From Duganella radicis (GTDB taxonomy: Bacteria; Pseudomonadota; Gammaproteobacteria; Burkholderiales; Burkholderiaceae_D): a DNA stretch of 64,000 nucleotides. Location of the stretch: the NCBI RefSeq assembly GCF_009720825.1, contig NZ_WNKY01000006.1:124001-188000 (forward strand). The letters run 5' to 3'. Of the stretch, positions 51,067-58,348 are shown piece after piece. The translations under genes were made by a program, and so were the position numbers. The stretch's first letter is position 1, and each line of letters opens with the position of its first letter. The notes beneath the pieces are model-generated. The model made no database searches, was not told the origin of the DNA, and was given only the letters and a program-made list of their open reading frames with translations.

Positions 51067-51603
51067 ATGGGACTGGCGGATCAGTTATTAAAAGCCGGCT
51101 TGGTCGACAAGAATAAAGTCAAGGTCGCCCATCAGAACAAGAGCAAGCAGCAGAAGGACGACCGCCGCGCCGGCGTGGAGACCGTGGACGCGGTCAAGCT
51201 GGCGGCGCAGGAGCAGCAGCGCCTGAACGCCGAGAAGGCGCGCCAGGCCAACGCCGAGCGCGACGCCGCGGCGCAGCAAAAAGCCATCGCCGCGCAGATC
51301 ACGCAGATGGTGCAAAAGAATAAGCAGGACAAGGGCAAGAATGGCGACATCGCCTACAACTTCACCTTCGGTACCAAGATCGAACGCATGTACGTGACGG
51401 CGGCGGTGCGCGAGCACATCGTGGCTGGCCGTCTGGTGATCGTGGGCGAAGGCGGCGGCTACGAGCTGGTGCCGCGCGTGATCGCCGACAAGATTGCCGA
51501 ACGCAATCCGGACATTGTGGTGCGCGTCAAACAGGCCAGCACCGAAGTCGACGAGGACGATCCCTACGCCGACTTCAAGATTCCCGACGATCTGATGTGG
51601 TAA
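51067..51603 (+). CDS. DUF2058 family protein
   Basis: A 178-residue cytoplasmic protein. MGLADQLLKAGLVDKNKVKVAHQNKSKQQKDDRR is the usual start of DUF2058 proteins (YaiL type). A long charged coiled coil (about 20-95) precedes a small domain (IAYNFTFGTKIERMYVT...). Members are thought to associate with nucleic acid; the exact role is unknown. AAGGAG is upstream of the ATG. Confidence 0.9.
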   Translation: MGLADQLLKAGLVDKNKVKVAHQNKSKQQKDDRRAGVETVDAVKLAAQEQQRLNAEKARQANAERDAAAQQKAIAAQITQMVQKNKQDKGKNGDIAYNFTFGTKIERMYVTAAVREHIVAGRLVIVGEGGGYELVPRVIADKIAERNPDIVVRVKQASTEVDEDDPYADFKIPDDLMW

Positions 51604-51638
51604 TCGCTCAACGGGCCGGGTTTGCGGTATGCTAGGGC

Positions 51639-52868
51639 ATGGAGAAAACCCTGCATGAGCTGGCCGGCCTGTTGCTGGACGTCGTTTTCCTCGTCAGGGA
51701 AGACGGCCGCATCGCATTCGTGAACCATGCCTGCACCAAGGTCCTCGGCTATGCGCCGGATGAGATGATCGGCCGCACCATCCAGGACTTCATCCACCCG
51801 GACGATTTGCCGCGCACCCGCACCGAAATGGCCGAGGTGGCGGGCGGCCGCGCCGGCTACGGTTTCGAGAATCGCTACCTGCGTAAGGATGGTAGCGCCA
51901 TTCATTTCCAATGGACCGCCTTCTGGTCGCCCAAGGACCAGCTGCGGGTGGGCGTGGCGCGCGATGTCAGCGAACGCAAGCGTAGTGAAGCGCGCCAGGC
52001 CGCGCTGCTGGCGCTGTCCACCGCCGCCCACCGGGCCGACGCCCTGAACAGCATGTTCAGCGCCTTCGACGCCACCCTGCGCGCGCTGCTGCCGGTGCGC
52101 CGCATGGCGGCCGTGCTGGAGCCGGATCAGCGCCTGACCTATCTGTCGGACGGCGCCGGCTGGGCCGAAACCGACGGCTGGCATGTGGTGCCGATGTCCA
52201 CCCCGGGCGCGGCCTTCGGCCAGTTGCGGCTGGACCTGGCCGAGGCCGCCATCTTGCAGCCGGCCGAGCAGGAACTCTTGCAGTTTGCCGCCAGCCAGGC
52301 GGCCGCCGCGATCGAGCGCTTTGCCTTGCAGGCCGATCTGGCGCACGCGGCCCGCTATGACGAGCTGACCGGCTTGCCGAACCGGCGCCTGTTCCAGGAC
52401 CGCATGCGGCTGGCGCTGGCGCGCAGCCGCCGCGAGCACGCGGGCGGCGCCGTGCTGTTCATCGATCTGGACGACTTCAAGTGCGTCAACGACCAGCATG
52501 GCCATGCGGCCGGCGACCAGTTGCTGCGGGCGGTGGCGCAGCGCATCCAATCCTGCGTGCGCGAGGCCGATACCGTGGCCCGCCTGGGCGGCGATGAGTT
52601 CGTGGTGCTGCTGGAAGAGGTGGCCGATGCGGCGCAGGTGCGGAGAGTGGCCGACAAGATCTGCAAGGCGCTGGCCGAGCCGGTGGCGCTGGGCGCGGCC
52701 GAACTGCCGGCCTCGGCCAGCATCGGCGTGGCCATGTATCCGCAGCAGGGCGAGGCGGTGGATGACCTGATGCGTCACGCCGATCAGGCCATGTACGCCA
52801 GCAAGGCCCGGCGCAAGGCCGGGTGCAGGCAGGAATTGCGCTATCCTGTAGTCAATGCCGACACTTGA
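51639..52868 (+). CDS. PAS-GAF-like diguanylate cyclase
   Basis: A 409-residue signalling enzyme that makes c-di-GMP. A PAS domain (about 1-115: VVFLVREDGRIAFVNHACTKVLGY), a GAF-like region (about 120-235) and a GGDEF domain (about 240-405) are in order. The active site is RLGGDEFVVLL, and the inhibitory site RxxD is present five residues before it (READ-TVARL). No EAL domain follows and no membrane helix is seen. It overlaps the araC-type gene by 14 bases, hinting at joint expression. Confidence 0.94.
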   Translation: MEKTLHELAGLLLDVVFLVREDGRIAFVNHACTKVLGYAPDEMIGRTIQDFIHPDDLPRTRTEMAEVAGGRAGYGFENRYLRKDGSAIHFQWTAFWSPKDQLRVGVARDVSERKRSEARQAALLALSTAAHRADALNSMFSAFDATLRALLPVRRMAAVLEPDQRLTYLSDGAGWAETDGWHVVPMSTPGAAFGQLRLDLAEAAILQPAEQELLQFAASQAAAAIERFALQADLAHAARYDELTGLPNRRLFQDRMRLALARSRREHAGGAVLFIDLDDFKCVNDQHGHAAGDQLLRAVAQRIQSCVREADTVARLGGDEFVVLLEEVADAAQVRRVADKICKALAEPVALGAAELPASASIGVAMYPQQGEAVDDLMRHADQAMYASKARRKAGCRQELRYPVVNADT

Positions 52869-53679
52869 TCCTCACACCCGACCGCGCTTCTGGCGCGACG
52901 CCAGCCTGCCCTTCATCGAAGCGCGGGAGATCGGTGACGGGCGCAAGGTTTGTTACGCCCGGCACACGCATGAAACCTTTTCCATCGGCGTGATCCGCAG
53001 CGGCCGCACCGACTATGTCAACCGGGCCGCGCGCCAGCAGGTGGGCGCCGGCACGGTGGTGCTGATGAATCCGGGCGATGTCCATGGCTGCAATCCGGTA
53101 GGCGATGAGCCGTGGAGGTATCGGATGGTGTATGTCGATCGCGCATGGCTGGCGGGGCAGCAGCACGCCATGGGTTTCAGCGCCAACCAGGACTTCCGCC
53201 CGTTTGCGCCGGCCATGAGCATGGCGCCGGCGTTGTACCAGGGCTTCAACCGGTTTTACGAGGCGGTGACCGATGGCGCGGCCGATCCGCTGTTGCGCCA
53301 GTGCGCGGCGGTGAGCTTCTTCGAGCAGGTGCAACAGAGCCTGGACCCGTTGGCGGTGGTCGAGCATGAGGCGAACCACAAGCTGGCGCGGGCCGCCGAC
53401 TACATCGCCGACAATTGCACCCTGGCCGTGACGCTGGACGACATCTGCGCGGCGTCGGACTTGTCGGCCTCCTACCTGATCCGGGCGTTCAGGAAGCGTT
53501 ATGGCATGACGCCGCACGTCTACCTGCTGAACCGCCGCATCCAGCTGGCGCGTGGCTTGCTGAGGAAGGGCGGCGCGATCGCCGATGTTGCCTTGCAGAC
53601 CGGGTTTGCCGACCAGGCGCATTTCCAGCGCATCTTCAAACAGTTTGCGGCGGCGACACCGGGCCAGTATCGCCGCTGA
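52855..53679 (+). CDS. AraC family transcriptional regulator
   Basis: A 274-residue regulator. An N-terminal cupin-like sensing domain (HTHETFSIGVIRSGRTDYVNR...VLMNPGDVHGCNP) precedes a double HTH (LDDICAASDLSASYLIRAFRKRYGMTPHVYLLNRRIQLAR and IADVALQTGFADQAHFQRIFK). In this subgroup it often controls a neighbouring LysE exporter, here encoded convergently with a 44-base overlap. Confidence 0.93.
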   Translation: MPTLDPHTRPRFWRDASLPFIEAREIGDGRKVCYARHTHETFSIGVIRSGRTDYVNRAARQQVGAGTVVLMNPGDVHGCNPVGDEPWRYRMVYVDRAWLAGQQHAMGFSANQDFRPFAPAMSMAPALYQGFNRFYEAVTDGAADPLLRQCAAVSFFEQVQQSLDPLAVVEHEANHKLARAADYIADNCTLAVTLDDICAASDLSASYLIRAFRKRYGMTPHVYLLNRRIQLARGLLRKGGAIADVALQTGFADQAHFQRIFKQFAAATPGQYRR

Positions 53680-54259
53680 GCAGCAGGTATAGCGCGCTGG
53701 CCGCCAGCAGCAGCGCCATGGCGCGATTGAAGCGGCGCATGCCGGCCGCATCGTTCAACCGGCGGCGCAGGAAGGTGCCGGCCCAGGCCCAGCAAGCGAT
53801 CGACACATAGCAGACGACGAAGTACAGCGCGGTGAACTGCCACACCAGCGCCGCCTCGCCATTGGCGGCGAAGGCGCTCATGCCGGCCACCGCCGCCACC
53901 CAGGCCTTGGGATTCAGCCACTGCATGGCGGCGCCGGCCAGCAGCGACGGCCGCCTGGCGCTGCCGTCGAGATCGAGCGCGCCGTCGTCGCGGGCCAGCT
54001 TCCATGCCATCCATAACAGGAAGGCCACGCCGGCCAGCTGGGTGGCCTGCATCAAGGCCGGTGCCCGGGCCAGCAACTGATGCAAGCCCACGCCGGTCAG
54101 CCACAGCAGCAGTGTGAAGCCGACCGTGGCGCCGGTCACATGACGCATGCTGGCCCGGAATCCATGCTGGGCCCCGCTGCTGAGGGCGACGATATTGACA
54201 GGACCGGGCGAAATCGACGAAGCCAGCGCGAACGCGGCCATGGACAACAGAATGTTCAT
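53636..54259 (-). CDS. LysE family amino-acid exporter
   Basis: A 207-residue membrane protein with six helices. The N-terminal ASSISPGPVNIVALSSGAQHGFRASMRHVTGATVGF is the LysE/RhtB signature, and QWLNPKAWVAAV is the second conserved block. It exports amino acids or related metabolites. The start at 54259 is chosen because the first helix follows at once. It overlaps the AraC gene at its 3' end. Confidence 0.93.
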   Translation of the reverse strand: MNILLSMAAFALASSISPGPVNIVALSSGAQHGFRASMRHVTGATVGFTLLLWLTGVGLHQLLARAPALMQATQLAGVAFLLWMAWKLARDDGALDLDGSARRPSLLAGAAMQWLNPKAWVAAVAGMSAFAANGEAALVWQFTALYFVVCYVSIACWAWAGTFLRRRLNDAAGMRRFNRAMALLLAASALYLLLSGDTGPVSPPQTV

Positions 54260-54437
54260 ACCAGGGTCTCCGATAAAAATACCGGAACCGACAATACGCG
54301 GCCCAAGGCGCGGCGTATTGAAGGAAATGACCCTAGTCGTGGCGGGAAGTCGCATTATGCTTAGCAATTGACTTCAGGCAATGCGGTGCAATGCTACTCC
54401 GGTAGTATGAAGATTCCATGTTTATACGGAGTACAGC

Positions 54438-55040
54438 ATGCCATACGTAGCCGCAGGAAATTTCACCGAGCCGACCGGGGTTTTGGGAAATGGCCAGTGT
54501 GTAGCACTGGTGAGCGCATTGACTGGCGCGCCGAGTTCAAGCATCTGGCGCGAAGGGGAGAGCATGGCCGATCTGCTTGAGCGCAATGCTACTCTCGTGC
54601 CCGGTACTGCGATCGCCACCTTTTTCAAAGGCCGCTATCCAAACTGGAACCATGGTAATCATGCCGCGCTGGCGACGCCGTTGTCGTGGGCCGCGAAGAT
54701 GAACTGCCCGCAAGTTGCGCCTGAGGGCTGGGGCGAGGGACAAAAGCAGCTGGAGTCAGTGCGTGTCTTGTCCTACCCGGTGCAGACGGTGCTTGCCGCT
54801 GACCGCGAGTATTACGCTGCGCCGCCGTGGACCGAAGCTGAAAGGCGCGGCTATATTTATCAGACTTGGCCGATCAATCGTGACCGTGCGGCCTTCAAAT
54901 ATGAAGTCGACTGCGTCTATGCGGGCACCGACCGCTACCTCAGTCTGGAGATCGCCAACGCGAAACAATGCGTTGCGCGCTGGCGAGCGCGGCCAGACCA
55001 CGGCGTTGCGCCGAACAGCTTGCGCTTCTCGTGCAATTAA
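54438..55040 (+). CDS. Apparent fusion of a BPSL0067-type amidase-like protein and a STY0300-type secreted protein
   Basis: A 200-residue protein made of two halves that do not belong together. Residues 1-75 follow the start of the BPSL0067 family: NGQCVALVSALTG with a likely catalytic Cys, then PGTAIATFFKGRYPNWNHGNHAAL with a likely His. From about residue 76 the sequence turns into ATPLSWAAKMNCPQV, like the end of a signal peptide and the start of a mature periplasmic protein. The remainder has Cys-rich features (YEVDCVYAGTDRYLSLEI, CVARW, FSCN) that resemble STY0300 proteins, which can lie next to BPSL0067 genes. The final strands of the amidase-like fold are missing, so activity is doubtful. 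Confidence 0.6.
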   Translation: MPYVAAGNFTEPTGVLGNGQCVALVSALTGAPSSSIWREGESMADLLERNATLVPGTAIATFFKGRYPNWNHGNHAALATPLSWAAKMNCPQVAPEGWGEGQKQLESVRVLSYPVQTVLAADREYYAAPPWTEAERRGYIYQTWPINRDRAAFKYEVDCVYAGTDRYLSLEIANAKQCVARWRARPDHGVAPNSLRFSCN

Positions 55041-55041
55041 A

Positions 55042-55812
55042 CTACGCGGCTTGCAGCTCGCTGTACAGCGCCAGATATTCCTGGCTCAGCTTGTGGCTGC
55101 GGTCGAGATGGACCATCGGCAGGTTGCGCTCGTGCGATTCGCGGATGCGGATGGAGCTCGACAGCTTGTTGTCGAACACCGGCAAGCCTTCTTCCTTGAG
55201 CTGTTCGACCATGCGCTGCGGCAGCAGGGCGCGCGGCTGGAACTGGTTGACCACGATGCCTTCGATTTGCAGCTCGGCGTTGTGGTCGGCCTTGATCTCC
55301 TTGATGTTGTTGATCAGGGAGTACAGGGCCTGGCGCGAGAAATCGTCGCAGTCGAAGGGAATCAGGCAGCTGTCGGCCGCGATCAGGGCGGACTGGCTGA
55401 AAAAGTTATAGGCGGGCGGTGTGTCGACAAAGATTTCGTCATATTCCTTGCTCAGCTCCCGCAGCAGGTCGCGCAGCTTGTAGATCTTGTTGCGCGACTC
55501 CAGCTTCGATTGCAGGTCGCCCAGCTCCGGGTGGGCCACGATGATGGACAGGTTTTCAAACGGCGTCGGATGGACGTAATGGCCGGGCGCCTGGGCAAAC
55601 ATGCTGAAACTGAGCACCTGCTCAAAATACGCGCCCAGCGTCGGCACTGCCTCATGCGCGGTCGCACCCAGCACATAACGGCTGGAATTGCACTGCGGGT
55701 CGATGTCGATCAAAAGAGTGCGCTTGCCCTGGCTTGCAGCGATGGCTGCCAGGTTCACCGCAATCGTCGATTTCCCCACGCCGCCTTTTTGATTGAAAAT
55801 CACCCGTTTCAT
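55042..55812 (-). CDS. ParA family ATPase
   Basis: A 256-residue deviant Walker ATPase. The P-loop is KGGVGKST right at the N-terminus (MKRVIFNQKGGVGKST). Walker B-like FVDTPPAYNF follows, and LLIDIDPQCNSS is Walker A'. No ParB or parS sequence is in the window, so it is probably not the chromosome segregation copy. It may position a protein complex. The start at 55812 begins the P-loop strand. It is convergent with the previous gene, one base apart. Confidence 0.9.
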   Translation of the reverse strand: MKRVIFNQKGGVGKSTIAVNLAAIAASQGKRTLLIDIDPQCNSSRYVLGATAHEAVPTLGAYFEQVLSFSMFAQAPGHYVHPTPFENLSIIVAHPELGDLQSKLESRNKIYKLRDLLRELSKEYDEIFVDTPPAYNFFSQSALIAADSCLIPFDCDDFSRQALYSLINNIKEIKADHNAELQIEGIVVNQFQPRALLPQRMVEQLKEEGLPVFDNKLSSSIRIRESHERNLPMVHLDRSHKLSQEYLALYSELQAA

Positions 55813-56271
55813 AGCTCGCCCATGTAGTGATGAAAATGCAACCATTTTAGAGCAAACACGGCGGTTTCTGTTAATTGACGCGGGGTTCCTGGACCGATGC
55901 CGCTGTCAATCGTAGCTCAGGATGACCAGCGATACCGCTTGCCGGGTGCGTCGCCTTATCCCCGTGCGGCTACGTTCTTTTCGTTAATCTAGTTTCATGT
56001 GTAATGGGGCCCCGATCGTCATTGATGGCCTCTGGGGGCTGGCCTTCGGTAACGGCGTCAACAATCAGCCGGCGAATACCCTGTTCTACACGGCGGGCCC
56101 AGGCTTTGGGGCGCACGGCGCATACGGTCGTATCGACATTAAGTGACCCGACCATACGGAGTGGAGCGGGTCTGAGCGGCGCCGGCGGCAATTTGCGGCG
56201 TGGTGAGAATTGGTGATATTTTTATCAATGTTTCCATTTAAGATAATGACTCATCTTACTTGGAGAACGTA
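55813..56271. other. Gene-poor stretch holding a gene remnant and a promoter region
   Basis: The only coding trace is the TIGR03118-like remnant at 55997-56146. The last 100 bases are AT-rich and hold TGATA-tttt-TATCA (around 56211-56224) and a -10-like GATAAT (around 56242-56247), then GGAG before the beta-helix gene. Nothing else was recognised. Confidence 0.45.
55997..56146 (+). pseudogene. C-terminal remnant of a TIGR03118 family protein
   Basis: An in-frame stretch reads IDGLWGLAFGNGVNNQ, PANTLFYTAGPGFGAHGAYG and RIDIK before a TGA at 56144-56146. This matches the conserved end of TIGR03118 proteins (LWGLxFGNG...LFFTAGP...HGLFG). Those proteins have about 350 residues, so at least 300 are missing. 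The frame has a stop at 55985, a few codons upstream. It is a leftover of a deleted gene. Confidence 0.75.
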
Positions 56272-57522
56272 ATGAAAAAATATCTGAAGTTGGTTGTTGC
56301 GGGCGCTCTGGCGTTGGCCTTTGCCGCCGCCGGTGCACAGACTCAGCATTATGGGAACGCGGTCAACGCTACAGCCTATGGCGTGAAGTGTGACAACAGC
56401 ACTGATGATACCGCCGCGATCAACAATATGTTGGTCACTGCCGCAGGACTGAAAATCAATTTCCCGTCCGGCATCTGCCGCTACGCGGGTGGCGGCGTGC
56501 TCCAGGATGGCACTGTGCTGGAAGGCGCCGGCCGTCATGCCACCACTATCCGAGCCCAAGGCGCCGATGCGCGCCTGTTCAATGCCTTCGGCCTCGGCTC
56601 CGGTATCCGTAACATGAAATTTGATGCGGCTGTCACCCAGACCGGCGGCAGTTACGTGGTATTGCAGGGCCAGGAGTCGTTCATCGAAGACTTTTACATG
56701 ACTGGCGACTACAATGGCATCCTGATGATAGGCAGCGTCTCGCGCATCCGCCATGGACGCTTTCAGGACGGTGCCTCCGGCGCGATACGGATCCGCGCCG
56801 AGGGCGGCGACAACAGTCAATTGATCGATGACGTGCTGATGGGGGCTCAGCAGCCACAGGTCGCGGCCGCCGGCATCCGGGTGCGCAATTCGGCGGCACT
56901 GATCATCAGCAATACTTCGGTGATCCAGCAAGGCATCGGTCTTCTTGTCGATCCTTATACCGACACGGCCAGTTCCGCCACCGATGCCGGCAATGTGTTC
57001 AGCCTGTGGGTGCATCACTGCTTCTTCGATAATTCCGGCACCAACGGCATCCGCATCGCGCCCACCGGGTTTGGCAGCGTGCAGCGCTCGCGTTTCGACA
57101 ACGTCTGGGCTGGTTCGTCCGGGCAGGATGGCGTGCTGATCAACAATGCCGGCAGCGGCAGTGTCGAAGGCATCCACTTCGTCTCGCCGCATTTGGTGCT
57201 GAATGGCGGATCGGGCATTACCACTGGTGGTACGGTAAAGGACCTGTCGATTGTCGGCGGCGAGCTGGCCGGCAACGCTTTTGGCGCTTATTTCAATCCA
57301 GGCGCAAACGGTGTGCGCATCAGCGACGCCTTGATCGGCCAAGGCGGCGGCATGGGCGGGAATAAGAACGTCGGCGTGGTGATCAGCAGCGGCGTCGATT
57401 ATGTGATCCTGTCGGGCAACGACGTGCGCGGCAACCTGGGCGGTGCCATCGTTAACAACGCGGTGAATTCGAACCAGCTGTTCAGGACGAATTTCGGCAT
57501 CAGTGCGGTTGGCGCGCAATAA
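56272..57522 (+). CDS. Secreted right-handed beta-helix protein
   Basis: A 416-residue exported protein. A signal peptide (MKKYLKLVVAGALALAFAAAGA) is followed by NATAYGVKCDNSTDDTAAINNML, the usual start of pectate-lyase-3-like beta-helix proteins. Regular short strands with Gly and Asn turns follow (SGIRNMKFD, ALIISNTSV, VDYVILSGNDVRGN). Such folds occur in polysaccharide lyases and tailspike-like proteins. No active-site set could be assigned, so the substrate is open. GGAG precedes the ATG. Confidence 0.8.
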   Translation: MKKYLKLVVAGALALAFAAAGAQTQHYGNAVNATAYGVKCDNSTDDTAAINNMLVTAAGLKINFPSGICRYAGGGVLQDGTVLEGAGRHATTIRAQGADARLFNAFGLGSGIRNMKFDAAVTQTGGSYVVLQGQESFIEDFYMTGDYNGILMIGSVSRIRHGRFQDGASGAIRIRAEGGDNSQLIDDVLMGAQQPQVAAAGIRVRNSAALIISNTSVIQQGIGLLVDPYTDTASSATDAGNVFSLWVHHCFFDNSGTNGIRIAPTGFGSVQRSRFDNVWAGSSGQDGVLINNAGSGSVEGIHFVSPHLVLNGGSGITTGGTVKDLSIVGGELAGNAFGAYFNPGANGVRISDALIGQGGGMGGNKNVGVVISSGVDYVILSGNDVRGNLGGAIVNNAVNSNQLFRTNFGISAVGAQ

Positions 57523-57533
57523 TCTGTTCTGAT

Positions 57534-57569
57534 AGCGGGCAGGCGTGGGGCTTGCCAGATCAGCCCGCT
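57534..57569 (+). terminator. GC-rich hairpin after the beta-helix gene
   Basis: AGCGGGC (57534-57540) pairs with GCCCGCT (57563-57569), with an inner GGC/GCC pairing. No T-run follows, so it may be a weak terminator or an mRNA end. Confidence 0.4.
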
Positions 57570-57659
57570 CCAATTGATTGAAATGGGCCTTGCTCCGGTT
57601 AATCAGGTCATTGCGGCACCGATATTGATCTTTTCTTGGAGAGTATTTCACCCTCTCAT

Positions 57660-58340
57660 TTATTCGGCGACGACCACGCGCACGGTGGATTCGAGGTAGT
57701 CGGTGAAGCCCATGGCGAGGTAGAGCTGGTGGGCGGGATTGTGGTGCATGACGTGCAGGAGGGAGCGTTCGCCGCGCCGGGCGTGCTGGCGCAGCAGTTT
57801 GCCGATCAGCTTGCGCGCCAGGCCACGGCCCTGGTAGTCGGGATGCACGCAGACGCCGCTGATTTCGCACCAGCCCGGCGCGCGCAGGCGTTCGCCGGCC
57901 ATGGCCATCAGGCGGTCGCCGTCGAAGTAGCCGTAGTAGTCGCCCAGCTCGATGGTGCGGATGCCGAAGGGGCCGGGCTTGCATAGCTCGGCCAGCGCCA
58001 CCGCTTGCGCGGCATGCGCCGCCTGCAAGGGCACGGCGTCCGGTGCCGGGTCGTCCTGTGGCGCGGCGCCCTGGTACACCATGCGGAACATGCTGCTTTC
58101 CGCTTCGATGCGCCAGCCGGGCGGCGCGGCGCCGGTCCAGCCTTCGCAGTAGAAGTGCTCGCCTCTGGCGCACCATGGCGCCAGCGCCGCGAAGTCCGGC
58201 CGCGCCGGGTCGGCAAAGGCGATGATGGGCGAGAAGCCCTGGGTGTAGCGCCGTATCCGCCCGGTGCCGTCGGACCAGTGGCGGTGGGCGCCATTCAGCG
58301 CCTGCCAGAAGATCTGGTCCAGCAGCGGATCGCGCTCCAT
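57660..58340 (-). CDS. GNAT family N-acetyltransferase
   Basis: A 226-residue acetyltransferase. The acetyl-CoA site is ISGVCVHPDYQGRGLARKLIGKLLRQ (about residues 154-180), and the following strand and helix are LLHVMHHNPAHQLYLAMGF. The N-terminal half is unlike common GNATs (HWSDGTGRIRRY, GWRIEAESSMFRMV), as in FR47-type proteins. The start at 58340 leaves 8 bases to the large lipoprotein gene upstream. Substrate unknown. Confidence 0.88.
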   Translation of the reverse strand: MERDPLLDQIFWQALNGAHRHWSDGTGRIRRYTQGFSPIIAFADPARPDFAALAPWCARGEHFYCEGWTGAAPPGWRIEAESSMFRMVYQGAAPQDDPAPDAVPLQAAHAAQAVALAELCKPGPFGIRTIELGDYYGYFDGDRLMAMAGERLRAPGWCEISGVCVHPDYQGRGLARKLIGKLLRQHARRGERSLLHVMHHNPAHQLYLAMGFTDYLESTVRVVVAE

Positions 58341-58348
58341 GCCTTGCC

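Noticed and set aside
51628..51641. Leaderless start for the diguanylate cyclase (TATGCT 5 bases before ATG)
   Set aside because: The -10 match is weak and the spacing to the ATG is too short for transcription to start before it.
55042..55812. ParA as part of the chromosome origin region
   Set aside because: No parB, dnaA, gidA/B or parS-like 16-mers are visible nearby.
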